64,000 nucleotides of DNA from NCBI GenBank assembly GCA_019918135.1, contig WBZZ01000820.1:123501-187500 (forward strand), in the 5' to 3' direction. Positions 20,382-32,913 of this stretch are shown piece by piece. Source of the DNA: Paulinella micropora (taxonomy: Eukaryota > Cercozoa > Imbricatea > Euglyphida > Paulinellidae). A program made the position numbers and the translations under genes. Numbering within the stretch: the stretch's first letter is position 1; each line of letters opens with the position of its first letter. Below the pieces are notes generated by a model. The model worked only from the letters and a program-made list of their open reading frames with translations, was not told the DNA's origin and did not search any database.

Positions 20382-22609
20382 ATGCACCAGCTCGGCCCTG
20401 CCCGCCAGCCGTGGCGCCCGTGGCACCTCCTCCTGCTGTGTGGGTGGCTCCGGGCCGCCGGCGCCGGGTGCCCGTACCCGCTGCAGTGCCTGACCCAAGA
20501 GGAGGCGTGCCCTCGGTCGTGTGCCCCGGCGGCGCCACGATCCTGGAAATCACGACGGCGGCCCCGCAGGACACGTTCGTGTGGCCCTGTGGCCGCCCGC
20601 CGCGCCGGCGGTGCGCCGGCGCCGCCAGGCCCAGGCCGCCGTCCCGACGTCATTCACGGTCGACTGGGGGGACGGCTCGCCCCCTACGCAGTGTCTGGAT
20701 GCAGGCGCCGCGCCGTGCGCGCACACGTACGCTGCTCCCGGCACGTACACGGTGACGGCGGACCCTGGCGGACGCTACCCCGTGCGCGGCTGGGCGCTGA
20801 CGCCCGCGTGGCACGCCACGGCGCCCGCAGGGCTGCGGCTGCGCGCCGTGAGGCAGTGGGGGGAGCTGCGCTTCCACGAGACGAGCGGCTACCACCTGTA
20901 CGCGGCGCCTGGGCTCGCGTACGTGCAACCGTTGAATTCGCTGGCGGACGCGGGGCTCGTGCAGAGCTGGGACTACAGCTTCGCTCGCCTGACCACTACG
21001 CTGCCTGACGTGAGCTACGGCCTCAACGTGTCGGGCGCCGAGTCGGCGGTCGGTCTGTTCGAGAACTCCACTGGCCTGGCGAGCCTGGACGGCACGGGCG
21101 TGCGGGACACGCGCCGGCTGCGCAACGCCAGCCGCGCGTTCGCGGGCCTGCCAGCGCTGATGGAGCTCGACCTGTCGCGCTGGACACCGCCCTGCTCGAG
21201 GACGTGAGCGAACTATTTACGGGCAGCGCGGCGCTCACGCGCACGGGAGTCGGCGGCTGGACGTCGCTACCGAGCCTATCGCGCTTCGCGGGACTGTTCG
21301 CAGGCCTAGGCAGCGACTTCCGGGAAACGCTCGCCGGCTGCTCGACGCCCGCGCTCGCGCCGGGCTCGGCCGACTGCACGCGGCTGGCGCGGTACACTGC
21401 GCTCGGCCAAGCGCACTGGCCCGCCGCGTGCTCTCGCTCGCACTTCCTGGCGCTCGTGCGTACGCAAGCACCCAACGTCCTGGCCACGCTGACGCTGTCG
21501 CCCGCGGCCGGCCCGGGCGCGAAACTTAACGGTGGACTGGGGGGACGGGTTGGCGCCCGGCTCGTGCGCGCACGCCAACGGCGCCGTCTGCCCTCACGGG
21601 TACGCCAGCGCCGGCGACTACTGGCTGCGCCTGAGCGGCCGTGTGGACGGGCTGTGGTACGTAGAGGGCGCTTTTGTGGTGGAGGTGGTGGCGTGGGTGA
21701 CGTGCAACTGTACCACCCCGTCGGCAGCACGACCCCGCTCTTCACGCGGGCGGTGTACGCGTACGTTGCTGGTGCCCAGGAGTACCTGCTGCGCTACCTG
21801 GCGCCGACGGCCGGCTCGCGGGCCCTGCACTGCGTGGCGCCCGAGTACCTGCTGCTCGGAATGAGCGAGTTCGTGGGCGACGCGCGCGACTGGGACTGGT
21901 CGTGGCTCACGCCCGCTACCCACCCCAACGGCTTCAAAAACCTGTTTCGGGACTGCGCCAAGCTCAACCAGGACCTCGACGGCTGGAACACGAGCGGCGT
22001 GGCTAGCCTTGAAGGCACGTTTTGGGGTGCGAGGGCCTTCAACGGCAGCCTCGGGTGCTGGAACACGAGCCAGGTCACCAGGCTGGACTACACCTTCTGG
22101 AACGCGCTTTACCTTTAAACCAGCCGATCGGGGGCTGGAACACGGGCCGGGTCACCAGCGCAGTGTGGACTTTCTACGATGCGTTCGCCTTTAACCAACC
22201 GATCGGTGGATGGGACGTAAGGAGGGTCCGATCGCTGGCGAACGCGTTCAGGAACGCGTACTCCTTCAACCAGAACCTGAACAGCTGGGACGTTAGCAGT
22301 GTCAGTAACTTCGGCAATGCTTTCGCCTGTGACCCTGCGAACCTGTGTGTGTTTAACCAGCCGCTCGGCAGCTGGGACGTGTCGGCCGCCGCACCGACAG
22401 GGGGGTTAGCGAGCATGTTCGTTGGTAATTGTGTTTTTGATCAGAATCTCACGACCTGGAACGTAGCCTCGTCCGGTTCATATGTTTGCACAGGCACTTT
22501 TCAGTATTACGGAATCTACCGGCCTGGCGTAGGTATCAGGCCGAGCAACCTGCCTGCTGTCTGCAACGATGGCTCTTACGTGCGCGGGTGTGGTCAGCAT
22601 GTGCCTTAG
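20382..22609 (+). CDS. PKD/BspA-type protein, gene B (unit 2), many single-base breaks
   Basis: Copy of the gene at 10,195 interrupted by at least six single-base indels relative to unit 3: near 20,511 (ccc for cccc), 20,586 (ccc for cccc), 21,182 (gg for ggg), 21,522 (aaa for aa), 21,694 (ggg for gggg) and two near 22,109-22,118 (ttt for tt, aaa for aa). Nearly all lie in short mononucleotide runs. This is the pattern expected from uncorrected long-read errors rather than from selection-free decay. Confidence 0.65.
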
Positions 22610-23234
22610 TAAGAAACGAGGCACACCGGAAGAACTCGCGCGGGGAACCCCAGGTCTCTGGTTTCTTGTGCTGGCTGGCCTTGCCTTGGCACCGGCAGGA
22701 AGAGAGTATCGCCGGGGGTAAGGGGAAGGGTACGGCTTGTTCTTTGGGAGACAGGGAGACGAGACGAGGGAAGCTTCTTTCTTGCTACTGGCGCATGCGC
22801 CGGCGAAAGACGCAGAACAGAAGCTATTAAAAAAACACATCTCTACTTTGGCGCACACAAGCCACTAGCATCAGCCGGACATGGCACCTGACATACAGTT
22901 CTTTTGGGGTAGGCTAGCCCAGACATTGCTTCTAGCGCGCCGGTGGCACCCGCCGCCCGGTCTTGGCCAGCAGGTGGCACCCACCACCTAGTCTTGGTCC
23001 GCCGGGGGCACCGCCTGCCGACAGCCAATTGGCATGCGGCGGACCGTCTCCGACTGCTCGGGGAGGCGGGGACGGGACAAAGGGGAGGGGAGGTGGTAGA
23101 AAGGCGCGTCGCCTTCTTCTCTCCCCCGCCCGCCACGCTAAGGCGCGTCCCCTTCTTCTCTTCCTGCCTCGCCACGCTGACGATAGCCCCATGGCAGGTG
23201 TTAGTTGCCAAAACCACCACGCCAGCGGCTACCA

Positions 23235-23981
23235 GATGCAACCCGCCTCCGCCTGCCAGCTGTGGCGCCCGTGGCCCCTCCTCCTGCTGTGCGGGTGGCT
23301 GCGGGCCGCCGGCGCCGGGTGCCCGTACCCGCTGCAGTGCCCGACCCAAGAGGAGGCGTGCCCCTCGGTCGTGTGCCCCGGCGGCGCCACGATCCTGGAA
23401 ATCACGACGGCGGCCCCGCAGGACACGTTCGTGCGGCCCCTGTGGCCGCCCGCCGCGCCGGCGGTGCGCCGGCGCCGCCAGGTTCAGGCCGCCGTCCCGA
23501 CGTCGTTCACGGTGAACTGGGGGGCGGGGAGCAGTGGCGGCGCGGCGCTCGGCTGGCTGCTGGCCGGCACGGGAGTCCTGTGCCTGCCCCTGCTGGACGG
23601 AGCCCCCTCCGCCGCCACCCCCGCCCTGCTGGGGACACTGACGGCCCTGCTGGCCGGGTTCCTCTACTCGCAGCGCCTGGCGCACGGCCGCGCGGCCGCC
23701 CTCTGCTGGTGGCGGGCTGGACCCTGTGGTGGTGTGCTTACTATACCGCTGGGCGGGGCCGGGTCGCCTGGGGCCTGGCCTCGGCGGGCCTGCAGGGGTG
23801 GTGCCTGGCCGCCCTACTAGCCGCGGCCCGGCCCGTCGGGCGGCCCCTGCCGCCCGTCTATGTCGCGGCCCGCGACGTGGCCCCGGCGCCGGATGCCGGC
23901 GGGCGGGAGGAGGCGGGCACGGGCTACAAGGATGACGTGCCCCCCGTGGTAGGCCTCCAGCGCATCACAAGCTACCTGTAG
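23235..23981 (+). CDS. Chimeric BspA leader/four-helix protein, gene C (unit 2)
   Basis: Copy of the gene at 13,052 with one missing G near 23,712 (tggtggcggg against tggtgggcggg) that shifts the frame in the third membrane helix. Otherwise it is near-identical. Confidence 0.6.
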   Translation, partial: DATRLRLPAVAPVAPPPAVRVAAGRRRRVPVPAAVPDPRGGVPLGRVPRRRHDPGNHDGGPAGHVRAAPVAARRAGGAPAPPGSGRRPDVVHGELGGGEQWRRGARLAAGRHGSPVPAPAGRSPLRRHPRPAGDTDGPAGRVPLLAAPGARPRGRPLLVAGWTLWWCAYYTAGRGRVAWGLASAGLQGWCLAALLAAARPVGRPLPPVYVAARDVAPAPDAGGREEAGTGYKDDVPPVVGLQRITSYL

Positions 23982-24692
23982 CCGGGGCCCGGCGCGCCCG
24001 TACCCGCCGCTAGCTCCCCCCCCCCCCCCCCGCCCGGTGCGCCCGTACCCGCCTGCCTGGCCCCGGCCGCGGTCTCTCACCGCCGAATGCAGGCTGAGGC
24101 GAGCACTTCCCCGGGAGGCGTCACTCACTCTGCGTGCGTTGCTCCGGGCCCGGCTAGGACACTGCCCGCTGTGGTCTTGGGTCGTCGTCACAGTAAAAAC
24201 CACCGGATGCTTCGGAGGGTGCTGGATCCCCGGCCAGCCCAAGCTCCCGGCCGAGGCACGGCACCTGTAACCTGACGCCCCCCCGGGTGTACAGATCGAC
24301 GAGCGCTAGGGCCTCCGCCGCCTGGTGCGCCATCGCCCACCCGGAGGAAACCAGCGTGGGGCTTCTGCTGTTCGGCGGCCCCGTCCTGAACACAGCTCCG
24401 GGGGCACGCACCACCCCGCGCGCCGGCCACGCCCTCCCCGGGGCGCGTTGGGCGGGGGGTGGGCCAGGGGGGGGGGGCGGCCTCGTCCGGCGTGCCGCGG
24501 GCGGAGGGAAGGGGCGGGGGCTCCCCTTGCCGGCCGACAGGCCCGCCCGCCACTCCTCCCTCCTCCCGGAGGTCTTCCCCCCTTCCCTCTCCCCGCCCCG
24601 CGCGCGTCCGGCGCAGCGGCCGGGCCCTCGTGTCTGTGCAAAGTAGCAACTCAGAGTGGGTTAGGGTGCTCGGCTAGGCTTGGAGAGAGCAC

Positions 24693-25326
24693 ATGCAGGG
24701 TCGTGTGCCTACGGGGCGCAGGCCCGCCCGCGCTCTGGCCCCGAGCCCCGAAGCCCCTGGCTGGGTGTGGCTCCCGCTCTTGTGCGTGCTGTTAGTGCTG
24801 GCCGTGGTGCTGCCCTGGAGTGCCCGGCCGTCCGTCTGGGCGCCGCGGCACGGGCGCTGCCCCGCGCGGAACAGGCTCTGCCCCGCTGCGCCGTGCCCAC
24901 CCGGACGGCCGGCCGCGTCGCCCAGCCCGCAGCCCGTGGTGTGCCAGCCGGGGCCCTGCGAGCTCGGGCCCCGCCCCAGGCCGCTCGCCGCCCCGGCCTG
25001 CTGCCGGAGGCCTGCCCGGCGTCCCCGCCGCCGGCCGCCGGCGAGGACGACACGGCCGCCGTGCTCGCCTGGGGCGACGAGCCCTCCGTGGTGCAGCTGG
25101 GCGCGGGCCGGGGCTGGGTGGCGGCGGCCGCCGCGCCGCGCCCGCCCCGGCCGCCCGCGGGCTTCGCCCTGTAAGTGCAGACACCCAGGGTTTACGGGGT
25201 GAGCGACTATGACCTGCTGCGCGTGGCCTGGATCCTGCTAGACGAGGCCGGCCTGCCCCTACCGCCGGCCGGGGGCTGGGTGCGCCTGGCGTGGGCGTCG
25301 CCCCCGCCGGACGGCGGGGCACTGGA
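24693..25326 (+). pseudogene. Gene E 5' fragment, truncated at array junction (unit 2)
   Basis: Same structure as the fragment at 14,512, with the gtaagt-embedded TAA. One C is missing near 24,993, which moves the frame for the second half. Homology stops at the filler at 25,330. Confidence 0.6.
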
Positions 25327-25329
25327 TCA

Positions 25330-25357
25330 GCACAGCCACGCCAGCAGCAGCGCGTCC
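25330..25357 (+). other. Junction filler, 28 bp (unit 2/3)
   Basis: Identical to 15,150-15,177 and to 526-553. Sharing of the same filler by both junctions shows they descend from one breakpoint. Confidence 0.85.
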
Positions 25358-25524
25358 AGAATCTCACTGCCTGGAACGTTGCTTCTTCGCCATACGGCGC
25401 AAGTGTTTGCACACAAATCTTCCAGCCTTACGGGGTGTACCAGCTCGGCGTAGGTGTCAGGCTGAGCAACCTGCCCGCTCTCTGCACAAGCTCCTACGTG
25501 CGCGGATGTGGTACAACTGTCTAA
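25358..25524 (+). pseudogene. 3' fragment of BspA paralog 1 at start of unit 3
   Basis: Identical in content to 15,178-15,344: the C-terminal tail of BspA paralog 1 without a start. Confidence 0.85.
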
Positions 25525-26093
25525 GAAACTAGGCCGGGCACACCAGAAACACTCGCGCGGGGAGGAGCCAGGGGCAAAGCAACAGGCCTCTTGCCTTCTG
25601 GTGCTGGCTTGGCTTTGGCACCGCCCAGGAGAGAGTATCACCGGGGGCAGGCTAGTTCTGGGGGGAGGGGGAGGGGGAAGGAAGGAGATGGAACGAGAGG
25701 GTGCTCCCGCCTTCCTACCTGCGCAGCGCCGGCGAAAGACGCGGAGCTAGAGCCAGTGAAAAAGGACACTGCTACAGCTAGAGGAGGCGAGCAGGCACCC
25801 CTCCCCTGAGCCAGCCTGCTCTGGCGCCGGACGTACGCCTCTCTCGGGGAGGCTCTCCATGGGGGGAGCGGAGCGGAGGTCTTCCCTCCTTCCTTCGTGC
25901 CCCCTTTTGTCCCTCCCTCTTATTCCTCTCTCGGCCCGCGCTGACCTTCTTGCCCCTCCCGTCTGTCTAGTGTAATGTCTAAATAAAGAGACCTGGCTAG
26001 GAAGAATTGTCGGGGCCTCTTGCGTGTTGTCCAGTTTTCCTCTCTGTCCCTCCGGAGCTCTGGGTTAGCCCCGAGGAGGGCCTGGACGACGCC

Positions 26094-27455
26094 ATGGCCA
26101 GCGGGAGCAAGCGCCGCCGCCTCGACGACCCGCCCCCTCCGCAGGCGCCGCCGCCCCCGTTGACGAGCAGGTTCGTCTGCGACGCGACCAGGCGCTGTAG
26201 CCACTGCTACCGAGCCGGGTCATGTAGCCCGTGCCGTTCGTGCCGGCAGCGCAAGCTGTTTGAACCAGCGGGAGACATCCGGGCAGCCACGTTGACGGTG
26301 CAACAGTGGACCACTGCGGAAAGACGGGGGAATCCTCCCCTGTCCTTCCAGCAAGTGAAACTTTCGTCGGAGGCCGCGGGGTTTGGCTCGTATGCTCTCT
26401 TCCGCACTACCCAGGCCGAGTTCGAAGCCTTGTACCCGCCGCGCCTGACCGCTAGCTGGCTCAAGCCGGGCTCCGTCTTGCTCCTGCGCCGGCCGGGGCT
26501 AGTCCTGAAAAGCCTAGACCGGGGTCCCTTCGCTGGGGGGCCAACGCCTGCCTGCCTCGATTATTGGCACCTGCAACACCGTTTAGCGCAGGCGAGGCTA
26601 GCCCCCGCGGTCCACGGCTTCTTGCAGGTAGCGGACGCGCCGGTAGCTACCTGCTGGCTCGTCATGGACCTCGTCCGGGGGCCCACCCCGTGCCTGGACC
26701 TGCAGCGAATTAGTCGCAGGCTCGCCTGGATGGCCGAGACCGACAGAGAATGGAGGGATTCCTACGGAGGCTGCTCGACTTCTCGGTCGATCCACTGCCG
26801 CTCTTGCACGCGGATCTACAGCCCGCCAATCTCGCCTTGAACGCGCAGCGAGACTGGCGGCTGCTGGATCCAGACCCCCCAGTTCTGCCACCGGCTCTGC
26901 CTACCTACGGACGCCGACGTGAAAGCTTACGGGCTGACCATCAGGCTCTCCAACCTGCTGAGCTTCGTCGCGAACAGCTACGGTCGCCTACGTCCGGAGC
27001 TGCGGCCGGTGCTGTGGCCACTCGTGTTTGACCTCCTGCGCGGGCCTGGCGCACAGGCGACCTTTAACCGCTGTGCTCGCTGGTGGCAGCAGGAGCTGAC
27101 TGACAGGAGGCTCAAGGGACCGTTCACCCAGGCCAGGCATTACTTGGCGTTCCACCAGTTACCTGGCCCGGTGTTGTGCGACCCAGGGGTACACACAGGC
27201 CTCCGGGTCACGCTGCCTTTGATCACCGACGCGTGGTGGCACCCAGACGGGAGGCCTAAATGGTCTCACGCGTCGGTGTCGTCGGACGAAGAGAGGAGGT
27301 CAGTCCCGGAGTTTCTGTCGGCACTGGTGCGCCTCGCCTACGGCTGGTCCGACGAGACCTCACGCGCCAGAGCATTCCAGCAGAAAGAGCTTCCTCTCAC
27401 GCGCCAGAGCATTCCAGCAGAAAGTGCTTCCCCCGGTGGCGGCGGCCAGTTTTAG
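26094..27455 (+). CDS. Kinase-like protein, frame-interrupted (unit 3)
   Basis: Third copy, matching unit 2 in its coding differences from unit 1. The hinge, HADLQPANL loop and LLDPD are present, with the same two compensating shifts. Confidence 0.6.
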
Positions 27456-27860
27456 CAGTGTCCTAAGGTCACAGTGTCCTTAGGTCAGAGTGTCCTCGGG
27501 TAGCGGCCCGTGGTTAAGCCTGTCCCAGGCAGCTAGATTCAGTCTTTTACTTGGGGCAGGTGCTGTCGGCTTCTGCTGGGCGTGGACTAAGTCAGTAGTA
27601 CTAAACTCCAGTAAGTGGTCAGCTTCCTGTCCACCGCGCTACGTCCACGATGTAGCTCGTCGTCGCCGGAGGGGAGGGCCGGGTTACCAGGGAGAGGGGG
27701 AGGCCAGGGGGGGGCCAGGGGGAAGAGTCCCTTCTCTTCGCTCTCCCCCGGGGCGCCATGCTGGCGGCGGAGGCGCTGGCGGCGGGGAGGGGGCACTGCT
27801 GCCCCTCACTCGGCCCCCCCCCCCCCGCCCTTGCTAAACCACCCGCCCCGGCTCCACCTG

Positions 27861-30082
27861 ATGCACACCAGCCCGGCCTGCCGGCTGTGGCGCCTGGGGC
27901 GCCTGCTCTGGTGGTTCCGGGCCGCCAGCGCCAAGTGCCCTTACCCGCTCCAGTGCCCGACGCAGGCCGAGGCGTGCCCCCCGGTCGCGTGCCCCGGCGG
28001 CGCCACGATCCTGGAAATCACGACGGCGGCCCCGCATGACACGTTCGTGTGGCCCCTGTGGCCGCCCGCCGCGCCGGCCGGCCCCACGTCGTTCGTGGTA
28101 AACTGGGGGGACGGCTCCCCTCCCACGCCGTGCCTGGACGCCGTGCGCTGGCCTGCACGTACACGGTGACGGCGGACCCCCGCGGACGCTACCCCGTGCG
28201 CGGCTGGGCGCTGACGCCGGCCTGGCACGCCGCGGCGCCCGCGGGCCTGCGGCTAAACCGCCTCCTGCAGTGGGGCGAGCTGCGCTTCCACGAGACGAGC
28301 GGCTACCACCTGTACGCGGCGCCGGGGCTCATGTACGTGCCCTCGCTGGTCTGGCTGCCGGACGCCGGGCTCGTGCGGAGCTGGGACTACAGCTTCGCCC
28401 GCCTCACCACTCCGCTGCCGGACCTGAGCTACGGGCTCAACCTGTCGGGCGCCGTGTCGGCGGTCGGCCTGTTCGAGGGCTCCACCGGCCTGCGCTGCCT
28501 GGACGGCACGCAGGGCTGGGACACGCGCCGCCTGCGCAACGCCAGCCGGGCGTTCGCGAACCTGCCGGCGCTGGCCACGCTGGACCTGTCGCGCTGGCAC
28601 ACCGCCGCGCTCGAGGACGTGAGCGAGCTCTTGGCGGGCGGCGCGGCGCTCACGTGGACTGGGATCAGCGGCTGGACGTCGCTGCCGGGGCTGCGGCGCT
28701 TCGACCAACTGCTGGCGGGCGTCTCGCCCGACTTCCGGGAACTGGGGGCCTTCGCCAGGTGGGCGACCCCGGCGCTCGCGCCGGGCTCGGTCGACTGCAC
28801 GCGGCTGGCGCCGTACACGGCGCTCAGCCAGGCGCACTGGCCCGCCGCGTGCTCGCGCTCGCTCTTCCTGGCGCTGGTGCGGGTGTCGTACCCTAGCGCC
28901 GTCTTCGCCCTGGCGCTGTCGCCCGCGGCCGGCCCGGGCGCCGCGTACGTCGTGGGCTGGGGGGACGGGTCGACGCCCGGCTCGTGCGCGCACGCCGACG
29001 GGGCCGTCTGCAACCACACGTACACGGGCGCCGGCGACTACTGGCTGCGCCTGAGCGGCCGCGTGGACGGGCTGTGGTACGTGGCCGGCGCGGAGGTCGT
29101 GGAAGTGGTCGCGTGGGGCGACGTGCAGCCGTACCACCCCGTCGGCAGCGGGACGCCGCTCTTCGTGCCCCCCGAACTTGACGAGTGTGGCGCGCTGCGC
29201 TACCTGGCACCTACGGCTGGCTCGCGCGCCCTGCGGGGCGTGGCGCCCGAGTACCTGCTGATCGGGATGGGCGAGTTTGTGGGTGACGCGCGCGACTGGG
29301 ACTGGTCGTGGCTCACGCCCGCCACGCACCCCCAGGGCTTCCTCCACCTGTTTTACGGCTGCGCCAAGTTCAACCAGGACCTGGACGGCTGGAACACGAG
29401 CGGCGTGGCTAGCATCGCCTCCACCTTCCAGTATGCGTCGGCCTTCAACGGCAGCCTCGGGGGCTGGGACACGAGCCAGGTCACCAGCCTGGGCTGGACT
29501 TTCAGCGGCGCGCGGGCCTTCAACCGGCCGATCGGCGGCTGGAACACGAGCCGGGTCACCAGCCTGCAGTCGACCTTCAACAAAGCGTACGCCTTTAATC
29601 AGCCGCTCGGCGGCTGGGACGTGAGCCGGGTCACCAGCCTGCAGACGACGTTCGCAAACGCGTACGCCTTTAACCAGCCGCTCGGCGGTTGGAACACGAG
29701 CCGGGTCACCGTGCTAGGGGCGGCGTTCCTGAATGCGTACGCCTTCAACCAGCCGATCGGCGGCTGGGACGTAAGCAGTGTCTTGTACTTGGGCTACGCT
29801 TTTGCCTGTGAACCAATGGGCCAGTGCGTGTTTAACCAGCCGCTGGGCAGCTGGAACGTGTCGGCTGCCATGGCGACAGGGGACTATGTAGCAGTGTTCG
29901 GGGGCAACTGCGTCTTCGATCAGAACCTCACTGCCTGGCACGTAGCGGCCGGGAGCGCCACTACCTGCAGGCAGATGTTTCAGCCTAAAGGGGTTAGCCA
30001 GCCTGGCGTAGGTATCAGGCCGAGCAACCTGCCAGCCCTGTGCAACGGCTCCTACGTGCAAGGGTGTGGTCGTATTCAGTAG
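27861..30082 (+). CDS. PKD/BspA-type protein, gene A (unit 3)
   Basis: Third copy. The downstream frame is open to TAG at 30,082. The old break in the first PKD domain is present. One private substitution changes Ala to Val in GDYVAVFGG. Confidence 0.7.
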
Positions 30083-30564
30083 CTAGGACACCAGTTACGG
30101 CGGAAACACTCGCGCGGGGGCCGAAACCCGGGGCAGAGCAGCAGCAGGTCCCTGGCATGCTGGTGCTCGCAGCACCGCCCAGCAGAGGTAGTTCTGGGAG
30201 AGGGGGACGCTTCTCTCTTCTGACCGGCGCAGCGAAACTTAGCCTAAATCTGGGACAGCTGCTGTGTGCAGCCTCTGCCTAATAAACTCGAGTTAGTGCC
30301 TAAGCTTTCTGTCCACGGACGTCCACCGCGCACATCGCCGCCAGCAGAGAGGAGTTTTTGCCCTCCTGTTTGGGGTCGGCCGGCCCGACGGACGGGGCCG
30401 CGGGCGGCGGGGAGGAAGGGGGACGGGAGGGTAGGGCGACAGGACGGGGGGGGGGGGGGGGAGTCCTTTTGCTCCCTGCCCTGCCGCGCCACGCCGGCGG
30501 CCGGGGACGCCGTCTCCCCCCCTGGCCACCCTTCCCCCACCTGCTAAACCACCAAGCACGTGAG

Positions 30565-32913
30565 ATGCACCAGCTCGGCCCTGCCCGCCAGCCGTGGCGC
30601 CCGTGGCACCTCCTCCTGCTGTGTGGGTGGCTCCGGGCCGCCGGCGCCGGGTGCCCGTACCCGCTGCAGTGCCTGACCCAAGAGGAGGCGTGCCCCTCGG
30701 TCGTGTGCCCCGGCGGCGCCACGATCCTGGAAATCACGACGGCGGCCCCGCAGGACACGTTCGTGTGGCCCCTGTGGCCGCCCGCCGCGCCGGCGGTGCG
30801 CCGGCGCCGCCAGGCCCAGGCCGCCGTCCCGACGTCATTCACGGTCGACTGGGGGGACGGCTCGCCCCCTACGCAGTGTCTGGATGCAGGCGCCGCGCCG
30901 TGCGCGCACACGTACGCTGCTCCCGGCACGTACACGGTGACGGCGGACCCTGGCGGACGCTACCCCGTGCGCGGCTGGGCGCTGACGCCCGCGTGGCACG
31001 CCACGGCGCCCGCAGGGCTGCGGCTGCGCGCCGTGAGGCAGTGGGGGGAGCTGCGCTTCCACGAGACGAGCGGCTACCACCTGTACGCGGCGCCTGGGCT
31101 CGCGTACGTGCAACCGTTGAATTCGCTGGCGGACGCGGGGCTCGTGCAGAGCTGGGACTACAGCTTCGCTCGCCTGACCACTACGCTGCCTGACGTGAGC
31201 TACGGCCTCAACGTGTCGGGCGCCGAGTCGGCGGTCGGTCTGTTCGAGAACTCCACTGGCCTGGCGAGCCTGGACGGCACGGGCGTGTGGGACACGCGCC
31301 GGCTGCGCAACGCCAGCCGCGCGTTCGCGGGCCTGCCAGCGCTGATGGAGCTCGACCTGTCGCGCTGGGACACCGCCCTGCTCGAGGACGTGAGCGAACT
31401 ATTTACGGGCAGCGCGGCGCTCACGCGCACGGGAGTCGGCGGCTGGACGTCGCTACCGAGCCTATCGCGCTTCGCGGGACTGTTCGCAGGCCTAGGCAGC
31501 GACTTCCGGGAAACGCTCGCCGGCTGCTCGACGCCCGCGCTCGCGCCGGGCTCGGCCGACTGCACGCGGCTGGCGCGGTACACTGCGCTCGGCCAAGCGC
31601 ACTGGCCCGCCGCGTGCTCTCGCTCGCACTTCCTGGCGCTCGTGCGTACGCAAGCACCCAACGTCCTGGCCACGCTGACGCTGTCGCCCGCGGCCGGCCC
31701 GGGCGCGAACTTTACGGTGGACTGGGGGGACGGGTTGGCGCCCGGCTCGTGCGCGCACGCCAACGGCGCCGTCTGCCCTCACGGGTACGCCAGCGCCGGC
31801 GACTACTGGCTGCGCCTGAGCGGCCGTGTGGACGGGCTGTGGTACGTAGAGGGCGCTTTTGTGGTGGAGGTGGTGGCGTGGGGTGACGTGCAACTGTACC
31901 ACCCCGTCGGCAGCACGACCCCGCTCTTCACGCGGGCGGTGTACGCGTACGTTGCTGGTGCCCAGGAGTACCTGCTGCGCTACCTGGCGCCGACGGCCGG
32001 CTCGCGGGCCCTGCACGGCGTGGCGCCCGAGTACCTGCTGCTTGGAATGAGCGAGTTCGTGGGCGACGCGCGCGACTGGGACTGGTCGTGGCTCACGCCC
32101 GCTACCCACCCCAACGGCTTCAAAAACCTGTTTCGGGACTGCGCCAAGCTCAACCAGGACCTCGACGGCTGGAACACGAGCGGCGTGGCTAGCCTTGAAG
32201 GCACGTTTGGGGGTGCGAGGGCCTTCAACGGCAGCCTCGGGTGCTGGAACACGAGCCAGGTCACCAGGCTGGACTACACCTTCTGGAACGCGCTTACCTT
32301 TAACCAGCCGATCGGGGGCTGGAACACGGGCCGGGTCACCAGCGCAGTGTGGACTTTCTACGATGCGTTCGCCTTTAACCAACCGATCGGTGGATGGGAC
32401 GTAAGGAGGGTCCGATCGCTGGCGAACGCGTTCAGGAACGCGTACTCCTTCAACCAGAACCTGAACAGCTGGGACGTTAGCAGTGTCAGTAACTTCGGCA
32501 ATGCTTTCGCCTGTGACCCTGCGAACCTGTGTGTGTTTAACCAGCCGCTCGGCAGCTGGGACGTGTCGGCCGCCGCACCGACAGGGGGGTTAGCGAGCAT
32601 GTTCGTTGGTAATTGTGTTTTTGATCAGAATCTCACGACCTGGAACGTAGCCTCGTCCGGTTCATATGTTTGCACAGGCACTTTTCAGTATTACGGAATC
32701 TACCGGCCTGGCGTAGGTATACTACTATCAGGCCGAGCAACCTGCCTGCTGTCTGCAACGATGGCTCTTACGTGCGCGGGTGTGGTCAGCATGTGCCTTA
32801 GTAAGAAACGAAGCACACCGGAAGAACTCGCGCGGGGAACCCCAGGTCTCTGGTTTCTTGTGCTGGCTGGCCTTGCCTTGGCACCGGCAGGAAGAGAGTA
32901 TCGCCGGGGGTAA
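30565..32913 (+). CDS. PKD/BspA-type protein, gene B (unit 3), N-terminal frame intact
   Basis: This is the only copy whose frame is open from the ATG at 30,565 through signal peptide, both PKD motifs and all BspA repeats, so it defines the normal architecture. Near the end, an 8-bp insertion (actactat, 32,721-32,728) not present in the other units shifts the frame. The usual tail (GIRPSNLPAVC...) is replaced and the stop is postponed to 32,913. Confidence 0.8.
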   Translation: MHQLGPARQPWRPWHLLLLCGWLRAAGAGCPYPLQCLTQEEACPSVVCPGGATILEITTAAPQDTFVWPLWPPAAPAVRRRRQAQAAVPTSFTVDWGDGSPPTQCLDAGAAPCAHTYAAPGTYTVTADPGGRYPVRGWALTPAWHATAPAGLRLRAVRQWGELRFHETSGYHLYAAPGLAYVQPLNSLADAGLVQSWDYSFARLTTTLPDVSYGLNVSGAESAVGLFENSTGLASLDGTGVWDTRRLRNASRAFAGLPALMELDLSRWDTALLEDVSELFTGSAALTRTGVGGWTSLPSLSRFAGLFAGLGSDFRETLAGCSTPALAPGSADCTRLARYTALGQAHWPAACSRSHFLALVRTQAPNVLATLTLSPAAGPGANFTVDWGDGLAPGSCAHANGAVCPHGYASAGDYWLRLSGRVDGLWYVEGAFVVEVVAWGDVQLYHPVGSTTPLFTRAVYAYVAGAQEYLLRYLAPTAGSRALHGVAPEYLLLGMSEFVGDARDWDWSWLTPATHPNGFKNLFRDCAKLNQDLDGWNTSGVASLEGTFGGARAFNGSLGCWNTSQVTRLDYTFWNALTFNQPIGGWNTGRVTSAVWTFYDAFAFNQPIGGWDVRRVRSLANAFRNAYSFNQNLNSWDVSSVSNFGNAFACDPANLCVFNQPLGSWDVSAAAPTGGLASMFVGNCVFDQNLTTWNVASSGSYVCTGTFQYYGIYRPGVGILLSGRATCLLSATMALTCAGVVSMCLSKKRSTPEELARGTPGLWFLVLAGLALAPAGREYRRG

